Assembly: GCF_014356525.2 (NCBI RefSeq)
Contig: NC_052507.1
Coordinates: 63,719,166 to 63,783,165, forward strand
From: Nilaparvata lugens
Taxonomy: Eukaryota; Arthropoda; Insecta; Hemiptera; Delphacidae
Direction: 5' to 3'
Length of the DNA: 64,000 nucleotides
The translations under genes and the position numbers were made by a program. Shown in pieces: positions 54,208-64,000 of the stretch. The notes beneath the pieces were generated by a model. It saw only the letters and a program-made list of their open reading frames with translations, made no database searches and was not told the DNA's origin. The stretch's first letter is position 1; every line of letters begins with the position of its first letter.

Positions 54208-54757
54208 ACTAGTAGTTCTGTGAACAGTAGACCTCGCGCTCAGTGAGTTACATTGACCTGTTTTCTCAAAAATTAATAGATAATTTATCAATAATTAAAA
54301 ATGTCTAGAAAAAATCCTAAATAAACATAGAGCTTTCTGTCCTATATCGTACCGTGACGTGTCGTCCCGGAATGTGAGTGTGAGCGCTGTTATCAGGTCT
54401 GGCTGCAACTGTCTACAACGTTGATGGAAAGATACATTTCCAAGATGTTCGATGTTTTTGAACGGGTAGTACTTACAGTCCACTAAACAGCTGATTCAAG
54501 ATGAATAATTCTATAGTCTGATTTTTACTCTAATATTGACATGTGAAGGAGGCTCCTTTTTCCATTTATATTATCCTTGAAATGCAAAATTTCCAAAAAC
54601 CGTGTATATACGTCGACGCGCAATTTAAAAAGGAACATACCTGTCAAATTTCATGGAAATCTATTACCGCGTTTCGCCGTAAATGCGCAACATATAAACA
54701 TTAAGAGAAATGCCAAACCGTCGACTTGAATCTTAGACCTCACTTCTCTCGGTCAAT
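54208..54757 (-). mobile_element. Family B element, copy B11 (full long subtype)
   Basis: CTAGTAGTTCTGTGAACAGT ... CTTAGACCTCACTTCTCTCG. Highly similar to B1. Confidence 0.9.
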
Positions 54758-54799
54758 AAACTATAAATTCAATCTTTCGTTACAAATTCTCTATGCTTT

Positions 54800-54834
54800 T
54801 ACACTCCAGAGCGAAGCTCGGTCACCCGATATTC
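54800..54834 (-). mobile_element. Family N terminal fragment
   Basis: AGAGCGAAGCTCGGTCACCC then GATA, the inverse of the N start. Confidence 0.55.
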
Positions 54835-55137
54835 TGTTTTGAATCTATCTGAATGAAAGTATTTGGTTTATGTCTGTATTGCTTCACTCAACTTATAACA
54901 CACAATTCCTATATGGACGGTAAATTTTAGTTATCATTAAAAGAAGTGCTTAAAAAACTCATTAAGACAATTTTTATTAAAATTAGGGAGAAAAACAGTA
55001 CTTTTGGTTTTATCGTGTTGATTCTTTCCCAATCACAGATTTGATGTTGTGATTGTGAAATGAATAAATAAATAAATAAACTCTCCACTGATTCTACTGC
55101 ACTTCATCTCACTGTTTCTACTGAGATTATTGTTTTA
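54835..55137. repeat. Tandem array T, third part
   Basis: TTGAATCTATCTGAATGAAA, AGTATTTGGTTTATGTCTG, GGACGGTAAATTTTAGTTAT, CTCTCCACTGATTCTACTGC. It continues the array after ~3 kb of insertions. Confidence 0.8.
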
Positions 55138-55152
55138 AAGAACTTAAAAAGG

Positions 55153-55242
55153 CAACTATATAGAAGGCATTGACAAGACCGAGGATCGGCAACGTTGTTT
55201 TCCTATCTTCCTCCACTGCCATTATAACATGGACCTCAGTAT
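55153..55242 (-). mobile_element. Family A right end, copy A15
   Basis: TAGAAGGCATTGACAAGACC ... CATTATAACATGGACCTCAG; 90 bp remnant. Confidence 0.8.
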
Positions 55243-55412
55243 AATTATTCAACGAATTTTACAAAGTATACAAAATAAACCAATGAGAATAAAGATTGAA
55301 TGCAATTAGAATAACTATGATATAGCATTGAGATGTAACTTCATAAATCGGCGGTGTTTCAACAAATAATTGTCGATTCTCTGAAAAGGGTATGAAATAG
55401 TATCCTTCCCAT
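55243..55412 (-). mobile_element. LINE 3' end, E2 family (tail truncated)
   Basis: ATTATTCAACGAATTTTACA, AATCGGCGGTGTTTCAACAA, TATCCTTCCCATCAAC. Its tail side is cut by A15. Confidence 0.65.
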
Positions 55413-55424
55413 CAACAGAGAGAT

Positions 55425-55500
55425 TGATTGATTGATTAATTATATGCCTTTATTAGGGCGGAATTAGGACTCCTGGTCCTCTCTGCCACACAACCCTAGA
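55425..55500 (-). mobile_element. Retroposon 3' end with GATT tail
   Basis: GATTGATTGATTGATTAATT, CTCTCTGCCACACAACCCTA; sister of 49190-49255. Confidence 0.55.
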
Positions 55501-55513
55501 GAGAGAGAGAGAT

Positions 55514-55978
55514 TGATTGATTAATTGCTTTTCTCCTGGCAGGGTTGAAACCATTTAGTTCTCTCTACCACCCAGCCAGGCCAACACAATCACAAAGCAT
55601 CAATATAAGTAGTCTACTTCTAAACATCAAAATAAAAAGGGAAATTGTCATAACAAAAGCAATTTGAAAGATTTTTTCAAGTGCTTTAGGGAAAGTTCAT
55701 AATTTCATGAAAGTATTGTCTTCACTTTGTAAAAAAATTGGGTTTTAAGAAAATCAAGCTGTTCACTGATAACTATATAAGAAAAGAAAAAAACATCAAA
55801 ATTAAATTTCATATCTTCTTAACATTAGTTCTCTATAAAGTTTTTTAAATGGTGCCACACTATTTGAGTTTAAAATATTTTCATCCATTTCTTCTATTAT
55901 CCTTACGGACATCGCAAGGAACGAAACACCAAACATTAAAGTTCTATGTGTTGGAACTTGGAGCAAACGATGAGGGAG
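55514..55978 (-). pseudogene. 5'-truncated LINE with reverse-transcriptase C-terminus
   Basis: Minus-strand frame 55978 to 55802 reads LPHRLLQVPTHRTLMFGVSF ... SNSVAPFKKLYRELMLRRYE and stops. This is the C-terminal pattern of Jockey/CR1-type RT proteins (P-T-H-R-T ... S-x-x-x-F-K-K-x-x). It is followed by ~285 bp of 3' UTR to a GATTGATTGATTAATT tail at 55514. The 5' break is again in GA-rich DNA. Confidence 0.7.
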
Positions 55979-56589
55979 AGTAAAAAGGAAGAGACAGAGA
56001 TAGAGGATGACACACACAGAGAGACAAAGAGATATGGATGAAAAGAGATGAATTGATTAATACCAGCAATCTTTCTTGATTATTATGATGACGGTTCTGG
56101 AAATTTCTCGAAGTCCCACTTCTTAGCATACTTGATATATCCCTCTCCATTCCAAAAATCAGATACCACACCAATCCTCTACAAGTATCATTCAAGAGGA
56201 AATCTCGATGCTCGTGAATGTTTTTCATTACTCTGTTTCCAGACTATATAGTGAGCTGTCGGGTCTCCAGCATCCAGCGGCAAAAAACGCCACAGATTTT
56301 CGGCAACACATGAGTGGCTATTTTCAAGTGTCCGCCCTGGGATTTTGGGGGGTATTGGTGGCTACTTCACCCCCTGTGGGGGTTCTTTCTCCCCGAAGCT
56401 CGATATTCATTTTGCTCCGTTGTAAGTGAGGCTGTTGCCATTTTTCTTCTGTCTCTCTTGAGTATAATTTATCAAGGTATTCTGTCACTTTTTCTGCCAC
56501 ACTTTTACATTCAATATAGGTTCACTGTATCATGAAGTGTCTCGCTTTTTCCGCGTGGATTGAGCACACAATTGATTTTCACTCTATGA
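55979..56589. other. Intergenic, no gene recognised
   Basis: Includes a GC-richer patch at 56270-56410 and the dispersed fragment CATGAAGTGTCTCGCTTTTT (56531), shared with 43149. Frames up to 94 codons have no recognisable motif. Confidence 0.4.
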
Positions 56590-57260
56590 TCCATATATAA
56601 GCGAAATGGCACTCACTCACTGACTGACTGACTCACTCACTCACTCGCAGAACTAAAAATCTACCGGACCAAAAACGTTCAAATTTGGTAGGTATGTTCA
56701 GTTGGCCCTTTAGAGGCGCACTAAGAAATCTTTTGGCAATATTTTAACTCTAAGGATGGTTTTTAAGGGTTTAAAGTTCGTCTTTTAGCATGTATATTCT
56801 TCTTATTCTCTTAATTATAATATTGAAAAATGTCCGTACCGAAATATGTTAATATGGAACTATAATCTAGAGAGAGTACCTCTTCGAAACAGTTGTTAAC
56901 TGGTAACTAAATTAATAATTTTGTCAGGTTGGCATTGAGTTGAGTTGACTTTGTTAGGTTGGCACCAAGTTGAAGATTGAAATGCATTTATCGCGGAAAA
57001 ATTGATTGGGCACTGCTACTTCAATCAGAGCTATTCCTGGGAATATTATATTACTAGCTGTCAGGCTCGCTTCGCTCGCCATATCCGTTTACCCAGACGT
57101 TTAGTCTTGGTAACCGACTGGATCGTCCTAACATATGATAAAAATGCAGGCGAGCGAAGCGAGCCTGCTTATCTCATTCTTGGACGATCCAGTCGGGGGT
57201 CCAGGGGGCGGAGCCCCCTGACTAGACGGATATGGCGAGCGAAGCGAGCCTGACGGCTAG
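56590..57260 (+). mobile_element. Family M, Helitron-like element, copy M3
   Basis: TCCATATATAAGCGAAATGG ... GCCTGACGGCTAG, followed by T. Shares AATCTACCGGACCAAAAACG and TAGAGGCGCACTAAGAAATC with M1, and the CAGGGGGCGGAGCCCCCTG palindrome with M2. Confidence 0.6.
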
Positions 57261-57620
57261 TCTGCTATATAATATAGTGGCTGCCTAATTTAGTGAAGGA
57301 GCGTTAGCGAGTTCTTCCTTTTAACTCAAGAGGAAGAGAAGAGAAGGAGGAGAAGACGAAGGAGATAGCAAGTAAAACAAGAAATATCATGAGGAGGAGA
57401 TGATGGAGGGGGGAACGGACGTGGATGAGGAAGGAGAAGATGAAGAAAAAGAAGAATGGGTAATAAGTATGAAAAAAAGAGTAAGAAGGAGATGAGTTGC
57501 AAAGGAAGGAAGAAAGGAGAGTCACTAAGGTCGTATCCACTACTCACGGCCTTATCAATTATTCATTCATTTTTCTCCCAGAATACAGCAGTCTCCGGTC
57601 CTCTCCTACCCCCCTAACCC
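57261..57620. other. Purine-rich intergenic
   Basis: GAAGAG-rich DNA from 57330; no gene recognised. Confidence 0.45.
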
Positions 57621-57628
57621 CCTAATCA

Positions 57629-57960
57629 CTCCTTCTTCTTCTTTTTTTTCTTCTTCTTCTTCTTCTTTTTCTTCTTCTTCTTCTTATTCTTCTTATTCTT
57701 CTTCTTCTTCTTCTTCTTCTTCTTCTTCTTCTTCTCTTCTTCTTCTTCTTCTTCTTCTTCTTCTTCTTCTTCTTCTCTTCTTCTTCTTCTTCTTCTTCTT
57801 CTTCTTCTTCTTCTTCTTCTTCTTCTTCTTCCTTCTTCTTCTTCTTCTCTTCTTCTCTTCTTCTTCTTCTCTTCTTCTTCTTCTTCTTCTTCTTCTTCTT
57901 CTTCTTCTTCTTCTTCTTCTTCTTCTTCTTCTTCTTCTTCTTCTTCTTCTTCTTCTTTTG
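57629..57960. repeat. (TTC)n microsatellite, ~330 bp
   Basis: Nearly pure TTC/CTT with scattered TCTTCTC shifts. Long Lys/Glu/Arg frames on the minus strand are artefacts. Confidence 0.98.
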
Positions 57961-58284
57961 CTCCCACTTCTCGCTCTTCTCATGGTATCTTCTCCTTTCA
58001 CTCGTTTTCATCTTTCTCTCATACCTTTCTAACCCCCTAAACCCCACCCCCCCCCCATCCACCATGGGTCACAACCAGGGGGAGTGCAAGTACTGTATGT
58101 ATGAGTTCTGCATTTCTAATGTAAGCCTTAATAGACGTTGCTTGTTATAATGTCAAGTCATGAATAAAACCTGTTTTAATAGAGCAATGTATATCTCGGC
58201 TTCACTTTTGAATATTTTCCCAACTGTGTTCAAAGGGAACTCTAAAATTTCACCTGTGTTTGAAAATGGAAAACAATAAATCGA

Positions 58285-58587
58285 AATAGTATATTTCGCA
58301 CCTAGAGCAGAAAATGAGATTTTTCCGCCTCGAAATCGGTTTTCAAGTCCGAGGCTGTAGGCCGAGGACTAGAAAAGATTGAGAGCCGGAAAAACATTTT
58401 TGCCCGTGGTGCGAACGCTATTTTTCGCCACACACAAAAATAAACAATATATATATATATATATATATATAGATATATATATATATATTACATTTGAGTG
58501 TTTCGCGGATGGATATATTATATGTAAAAGAATCAACCGGGTACATCGTTAACGGATGTACCCGGTTGATTCTTTTACATATAATAT

Positions 58588-58638
<51 letters not shown>

Positions 58639-59073
58639 ATAGTTGTTTACTAAGCACTTCCGAAAGCAGAAGTGGAAGGTGATAACTCTAGCAAATCTGA
58701 GGTAATCTGAATATCAGGAAATTGTCCAAGTATTTTTATTTTTTATTCTGATTTGTCTAAATAACCTAAAAGATGATGTTCAGTTATGTGGGAGGTTGAG
58801 TTTATACTTTTTTATTCTTTTAAATGACAATAAGATGATATTATCATAAATGTTTTAATTATTGAATAATGAACACAGATAATGAAAAGTTTTTTGATCA
58901 GCTGTTTTTTGATCACCTTTCTTAGTTCCATGTTAGCGGCTGGAAAGGGTACTCTTTCCGGCCTACGCCGGAAAGAAACCTGTTCTGACGTCAGACGAGA
59001 GTCGTCTGCAAACAATGTCTTTCAGATCTACGTAGAGACTGGAAAACAGCTGCTTTCTGTGCAGTGTGGCGAA
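58285..59073 (-). mobile_element. Family C element, copy C4, with (AT)n expansion and hairpin
   Basis: AATAGTATATTTCGCACCTA ... GTGCAGTGTGGCGAA. The (AT)n segment is expanded to ~190 bp and contains a long hairpin at 58515-58595. The palindrome is mutated (CCGGCCTACGCCGG); TGACGTCA is intact. Confidence 0.88.
58515..58595. repeat. Perfect hairpin of ~36 bp arms in C4
   Basis: ATGTAAAAGAATCAACCGGG then TACATC, a GTTAACG loop, then the exact reverse. The arms continue into TATA-rich sequence on both sides. Confidence 0.95.
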
Positions 59074-59226
59074 AAAGATAATTCTCAAATAAAGTGTGGC
59101 CTATGAGTCAGTTGACAAAAGCAGGATATTAGATTAAAATTGCTAGCGTCAACTGACTTATGGGTCATTCTGTATTTTTTAAATTGTAATAAAAGTTTCT
59201 TGTTTAATTTCGTGTTTGAAAGTTCA

Positions 59227-60556
59227 ACTATAGTGAGATCCACGTTATGATGGCAGTGGGGAAAGATGGGAGAACAATGTTGCCGATCCTCTGCCTTGTC
59301 AATGACTTCTATAGACAGTAGCTGATACAGGTTTATTGATATAATATTAACTGTTCATTCTCGTTAAAATAATCAATTATATTTTATTGAGCAAGAGATT
59401 GTATTTCTCAATAATTTTATAATGAATTTTCATAACTAGTAGTTCTGCGAACAGTAGACCTCGCTCATGAATAGCCTACAACTTTCAAACTAATGAGAAG
59501 GGCCATTAAGAAAGTACAGTATATTGTGAAAATTTTATCCATGTCATCTATTATTTTCCCCATTGAAAGTGCTAAAGACATTGTTTCCAGGGACACCCGG
59601 ACTTATAAATGTCTCTCAAGGAGGTACCTTCATATCGTCCACATATTTGCAATATTACAAATTAATTTTCTAACAATTTATTATAAGAAATCGGTCAACT
59701 AACAGAAAAATGGAATATGCAGTAGGCAATTTAGACTATGAATCGTCTCACAGACGATAGTTAGACGGAAATGATTCTAAATAACATAGGTTTGTTGGTG
59801 ACAATGACAGGAGGTTGCTAATAATGTTTTTCATGAAAAGTGGATTCAATGTTATGGCGGCTTGTTATGACTGCAGAATGTTTATGCTCACAAGTCGGTT
59901 TCTGATCTCATACTAAAACGAAAACAAGAGCTAACTAAGCTGTGATGTCTCCGGCTGGTTCGGTAGGTCTAGAAACTATTCATCTATGAAACAGGGAAAT
60001 ATCGTGTTGAAAAGGTAAGAAGAAATGGGTGCAATCAAGTGAGAAGTTTTCTTCAATTAATAAATACAGTATGATTTGGAGCGGCTCAGACGTGTCAAGG
60101 TTCACCGCTGACAAATCTTGTCCTCTATCGATAGTATTCCAACGATACCATTCATTCAATACAGCACATTTTAGAGCGGCACAATTTATATTCAATTTAT
60201 ATCAAAACCAGAGGTCTTATCAAAAATCGTTACACATACGTTTCTGCGCCTTGTTTCAAAGAACTTGTATACCAAATTTCATCCAAATCGGACAATAACT
60301 GCGACTGTAACTGCGGTACAAAGAAACAAACAGACAAAAGCCGATCGAGTCGAAACTAAGACCTCAGCTTCGCTTCGGTCAATTAATTTGAAATATTTTG
60401 TAATTATCTATTAATTCTACATTGTTAAAAGACGACTTGACAACAGAGGAAAGCGAGAAAGAGATAGCGCTATCCACTTTGATGAATGCTATGATAGACA
60501 AGGATAGCAATACCATTCCAAATCAAACACTATCATTATAAACGTGGACCTCACTA
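59227..60556 (+). mobile_element. Family A MITE, copy A16, split by B12
   Basis: The left part 59227-59434 (TATAGTGAGATCCACGTTAT ... GAATTTTCATAA) and right part 60383-60556 (TAATTTGAAATATTTTGT ... AACGTGGACCTCACTA) rebuild one A element. Confidence 0.88.
59435..60382 (-). mobile_element. Family B-type element B12 with foreign interior, nested in A16
   Basis: The outer ends are those of B (CTAGTAGTTCTGCGAACAGT and TTCGCTTCGGTCAA), but the ~900 bp interior does not match other B copies. Near the end it has CCAAATTTCATCCAAATCGG and AACAGACAAAAGCCGATCGA. Frames of 69-89 codons have no recognisable motif. Confidence 0.75.
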
Positions 60557-60849
60557 AATAATATTTCGCTTTCATTCCCTTGTTTATCTTGAAATGAAAT
60601 GATGGAGGGTGAAAAATTTGATGAAAGGTGTAATTTTAGGATATAATCTCTACTACTGCTGTCCATGATAGCAGAATTTTTTTTTTTTGAAACAAAGATA
60701 TAGTGTATATGTAGAAATTTGAGACTCATGAGCTCTATATGTGTTGTGTATCTGTCATATGCTGAATAATAATAATAATAGCAGAAAGTTACTGATGAAA
60801 ATTCAAGTAGATAAGAGAATAGAGAACTTTCACTAGAATAAAAAAGTAA

Positions 60850-61095
60850 AAGTAAATTCGTATGGGTTTTGTTGGTGGGGAGTCCCTTGCGGGAAGGTCC
60901 CACCGCCTGAATATATAATTTAAGCCGTCAATGGGCCTTACGACTGTCATACTTCAGCCGGGACCGACAGTTTAACGTTCCCATCCGATAACACGGGAGT
61001 GATCTGGTTAAAAAACTTTTGGTTGTGAGAGGGTTTGAACCCGGGATTTCTATGCTGCTACGCAAGCACTCTATCCACTAGACCACGGATCACTA
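60850..61095 (-). mobile_element. Family K SINE, copy K1, tRNA-derived
   Basis: Minus strand: head with A box TGGTCTAGTGGATAGAGTGC (complement of 61066-61085) and B box GGGTTCAAACCC (complement of 61031-61042). Then a body with AACTGTCGGTCCCGGCTGAA and TATGACAGTCGTAAGGCCC shared with K2. Pol III would transcribe such a unit. No cloverleaf acceptor stem was found, so it is not a tRNA gene. Confidence 0.8.
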
Positions 61096-61742
61096 GAATA
61101 GAAAAGCAGAGACACAAGATGAGAAACTGTGAAAAGGAGTGACAGAGAAGAGGATAGAATGAGAGAAAAGAAATAGAATAAGAGCTGAAAGAGAATCTCT
61201 TGTTCCCATTGAAACGTGCTGGAGGATGTGAAAGGAAAGAGAGAGTGCTACCTCTCTTGAAAGAGTGTTTGAAGTGAGTTGGAGAGAGAGGGTGGACGTA
61301 ATTTCAAAACAGAAAAAGGGAAAAGAATAGGGGATGTGGGCATAAAGTCGACAACAATAAAAAGGGAATGACTGGAGTGCTCATAGGATTGTGGAAGGTT
61401 TGAGGGTTGGAACAGTTTCCAGGGGTTGAGGGTTGAATAGAAGGGTAAGATAGGAGGATGTTCGTGTTTTGAGCGGAATAAAATACTGACAACTCTGGGA
61501 AAAAATGGGGGAGCTTGTTTTTGAAAAATTTATGTGTACAAAACTGTGGAGATATGGAGAAAAAAGAGTTGTGTGGAATCCGATTGGAGTCCAATACGGA
61601 TTTTTTACTGTTGGGAAGTTTTAAAACGTTCGGTTAAATAAACGTAGATTATACAGGATTTGATATCCCACACTAGATTATCAGAATGTGGAATACAAGG
61701 ATAACTTTTAGCATAGATCAAATAAACAGCGACTTATCAATA
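61096..61742. other. Purine-rich intergenic, no gene recognised
   Basis: GAGAAAGAGAG-type composition throughout; the 96-codon minus-strand frame at 61304-61594 is Ser/Pro/Phe-rich as expected from composition. Confidence 0.45.
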
Positions 61743-62900
61743 TACTAGTAGTTCTGTGAACAGTAGACCTCACGCAGTATTCTCATTCACAAGTACCAGA
61801 TGTCAACTGTTTTAAATGTTAACAAACCTAGTTCACGTTTGAATTTGTATTTCATATGATATAATTCATCAAGTTCTGTGATGATCTTTCTATCTGATGA
61901 AAATTAATTATTAGAATCAAAAATACTTATAATTTAATACTTATAATCAAATATTATAATTTCTCCAGCATTGTTTAGTTCATTTGTTTATTTTTATTCA
62001 CCTATTAAATTAGTTTTTTCGAATGTGAGAATATTGGTACTGATGGGCACGCATATTAATACCATGACTGCAAAACAAAATATTGAAACCAAAGACCTTA
62101 AAGCTGCGATTAGACCAAATTTATTAAAAAAATTTTAATAGCTCAATCCTTTAAGATTATATTAGATTGAACATATGTGTTTGTCAACTTCCGTTCAATC
62201 TAATAGAATCTATAAGGATTAAGTTATAACCATTTTGATAATAACTTTGGTGCAAACCCAGCTTAAAGATGCATACCTCTTTAATGTTTTTGAATGAAAC
62301 TATAGACCTTATACAAATACAGTAATATTCGAACATATGTGTAATCACTTGTCAGCTGATTTATGATGAATAATTCTATAGTCTGATTTTTACTCTAATA
62401 TTGACGTATGAAGGAGGCTCCTTTTTCCTTTCATATTATCCTTGAAATGAAAAAATTCCAAAAACCTTGTATATACGTCGACGCTCAATTATAAAAGGAA
62501 CATACCTGTCAAATTTCATGAAAATCTATTACCGCGTTTCGCCGTAAATGCGCAACATATAAATATATAAACATATATTTAAACATTAAGAGAAATGCCA
62601 AACCGTCGACTTGAATCATAGAGAAACAATAGCCGACTATATGTCGCAACTTTCACTGTTATCCCAAGCCGATAGTTCACGTAGTTCTTTCCTATGCAGC
62701 TGTGTGACGCTGGTAGTCTCTCAAATTGTGCCGTTCATACACTATCACCCCAACAAAACAGTAAAAATTGACAATAGTCGACAGTAATCGGCTTGAGATA
62801 ACAGTAAAAGTTGCGACATAAATTCCCTATACCATGGGATATCTACTTACGCTTTTTTTTCTCTATGCTTGAATCTTAGACCTCACTTCGTTCGGTCAAC
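61743..62900 (-). mobile_element. Family B element, copy B13, split by D1
   Basis: CTAGTAGTTCTGTGAACAGT ... CTCACTTCGTTCGGTCAA. The left third matches B6 (GGCACGCATATTAATACCAT) and the core matches B1. It is interrupted by D1 within GACTTGAATC. Confidence 0.9.
62618..62867. mobile_element. Family D element, copy D1: 250 bp, 8 bp target duplication
   Basis: Ends ATAGAGAAA and TTCTCTATG, with inner inverse homology (TATGTCGCAACTTTCACTGT / ACAGTAAAAGTTGCGACATA). CTTGAATC is at 62610-62617 and again at 62868-62875. An 8 bp duplication suggests the hAT group (inference). Confidence 0.88.
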
Positions 62901-62939
62901 TACTGAGTTTTCTTGATTTTACTTGTTAATAAACTATAA

Positions 62940-63315
62940 ATATCGGGGCACCGAGCTTCGCTCGTTATTTTTATTTATTGATAAACAGAACACAATTCTC
63001 TAAAATGATCGTGTTCATATTTCACAGCTGGCTATATGTCATCTTATGAATTTCGGGGATGCGATATTTTGATTTTTCACATACTCACTCGCTCACTCAC
63101 TTTTTACCATCCACAGCTGTTTCAGCCAAGGATGAATTATCCTTTTAATGTCGTTCAGCGAGTTTTCCCAAGGATGAGACCTAGTTCAATCGAATCTTTA
63201 TATCATAAACTTACTATGTTCCAAATTTCGTGAAAATCTTTAGAGCCGTTTTCGAGATCCGTTAAACATGAATAACCAGATATATAAATACAGAAATTGC
63301 TCGCTTGATATAATA
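62940..63315 (+). mobile_element. Family N element, copy N3 (short)
   Basis: TATCGGGGCACCGAGCTTCG ... AGAAATTGCTCGCTTGATAT; the middle ~300 bp of N2 is missing. Confidence 0.72.
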
Positions 63316-63450
63316 GAATGAGGTCCACGTTATAATGTCAGTATATCATTAGAAATGGTGTTGCTATCCTTGTCTATCATTCGACACAGCAGATATCTCT
63401 GTTCTGCTTTGAAATGTTTCCATATCGTTTTTTAACAACGATATTTTGCA
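63316..63450 (-). mobile_element. Family A fragment, copy A17
   Basis: ATGAGGTCCACGTTATAATG ... CTTGTCTATCATTCGACACA; abuts N3. Confidence 0.75.
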
Positions 63451-64000
63451 TCTAACGGGTGATTCCCATAGAACATAATCTCATGAAATTATATCATTTG
63501 AGGACAATATAGATAATGATGATGATGATGATGGTTAAAGCTAAAAATTAGGTGTTTTCACAATACAAGGAGTATTGTTGTCAGGTGTACCTGGAAATCT
63601 GTATGAGATAGAGCGCTCTACCTAGTCTCAGATTGTAGAGCACAAAATTACGCCCAGAGGGATTTTGAATTTTGCATCTAGATTGTTACAATCGGGATAT
63701 ATTGTTGATCAAATACTAACTACAGTATCATCAAAATTTATTTTTGTCTTAAAATTTCACTCATCTTTGGAAAATCATAACTGAGTACTCATTGGAGATA
63801 GAGAGTTCCGAATGATCTCATTTCATTCAGAATTTTATAATCTTAGAAAAGGCGGGAGCTAAGTTTTCTGTCCGATCACTGGATTTGGCGGAAATAGCTG
63901 GAAACTGGAAAATAAACCGAAAATACGAGTAAATTACATAGGTGGATAGCACATGGAAATTTTGCATGTAGAATTTGGTTCTGGACTTCTCTCATGTATC
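63451..64000. other. Intergenic, no gene recognised
   Basis: A short GAT run at 63517-63532. The phrase ATTGGAGATAGAG (63800) also occurs at 7760, which hints at a diverged dispersed repeat. Window ends here. Confidence 0.4.

Noticed and set aside
57622..58065. Lys/Glu/Arg-rich frames up to 147 codons
   Set aside because: Translation of the TTC microsatellite on the minus strand.
61025..61090. tRNA gene on the minus strand
   Set aside because: A and B boxes are present but no acceptor stem pairs, and the sequence continues into a SINE body shared with 15720-15870.

Overview
This 64 kb window looks like nuclear DNA of an insect, most likely a sap-feeding hemipteran such as a planthopper. That assignment is an inference from the AT-rich composition, the very high density of short non-autonomous transposons, the long trinucleotide microsatellites, and one large coding gene of the insect trehalose-6-phosphate synthase type. 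I see no bacterial operons, rRNA, functional tRNA or CRISPR array.

Only one convincing host gene is present: a single-exon, 783-codon trehalose-6-phosphate synthase/phosphatase-like gene at 16430-18781 (+). It keeps the two-domain architecture (GT20 synthase followed by a HAD phosphatase). However, the donor-site Glu of the synthase reads Leu409, the phosphatase nucleophile Asp reads Glu533, and the HAD motif III Lys reads Ala692. The frame is nevertheless open for 2.35 kb. Degenerate copies of its last ~30 codons follow downstream (18847-18942 and 19141-19225), and a 4 x 23 bp tandem repeat lies just upstream (16224-16316). This is the most interesting locus in the window: a probable pseudo-enzyme or diverged paralogue.

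The rest is a layered repeat landscape. I use letters for families defined from copies inside this window. A: a ~375 bp MITE with ~29 bp inverted ends (about 20 copies or pieces). B: a ~450-600 bp element with fixed, non-inverted ends (about 13 copies). C: a ~610 bp element with a CRE-like site and an 18 bp palindrome (4 copies). D: a 250 bp element. F: a ~820-940 bp element (4). I: a foldback element. J: a foldback SINE. K: a tRNA-derived SINE (2). L: a 150 bp palindromic MITE (3). M: a Helitron-like element (3). N: an unclassified element (4-5). O: a mariner-like element with long inverted ends. Q, R, U, V, W and X: single inverted-repeat elements. S: a short element (3). There are also a piggyBac remnant and several 5'-truncated non-LTR retrotransposons, including a 1.6 kb reverse-transcriptase piece at 36015-37620.

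Region by region. 1-16 kb: A, B and F copies, a ~164 bp satellite (2.85-3.77 kb), a 76 bp minisatellite (5.2-6.5 kb), a 7 bp minisatellite (8.47-8.60 kb), a TTC microsatellite (13.16 kb), and foldback elements. 16-19.3 kb: the TPS-like gene and its tail repeats. 20-23 kb: a tandemly duplicated cluster of A elements. 24-28.5 kb: M, N, B, U, A and the piggyBac remnant. 28.5-32.3 kb: C and B nested in a GA-rich array, then a GAA/GAT microsatellite. 33-38 kb: a 258 bp tandem repeat and the LINE. 38-48 kb: L, X, C, S, O, A and B. 48-56 kb: LINE tails in GA-rich DNA, and array T split by insertions. 56-64 kb: M, a TTC microsatellite, C with a hairpin, and B inside A.

Many insertions are nested with recognisable target duplications, so their relative ages can be ordered (for example D in B, V in B, C in B, Q in A, B in A, C in S). 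No computation was run; boundaries are by eye, usually good to a few bases at named junctions and to tens of bases elsewhere.
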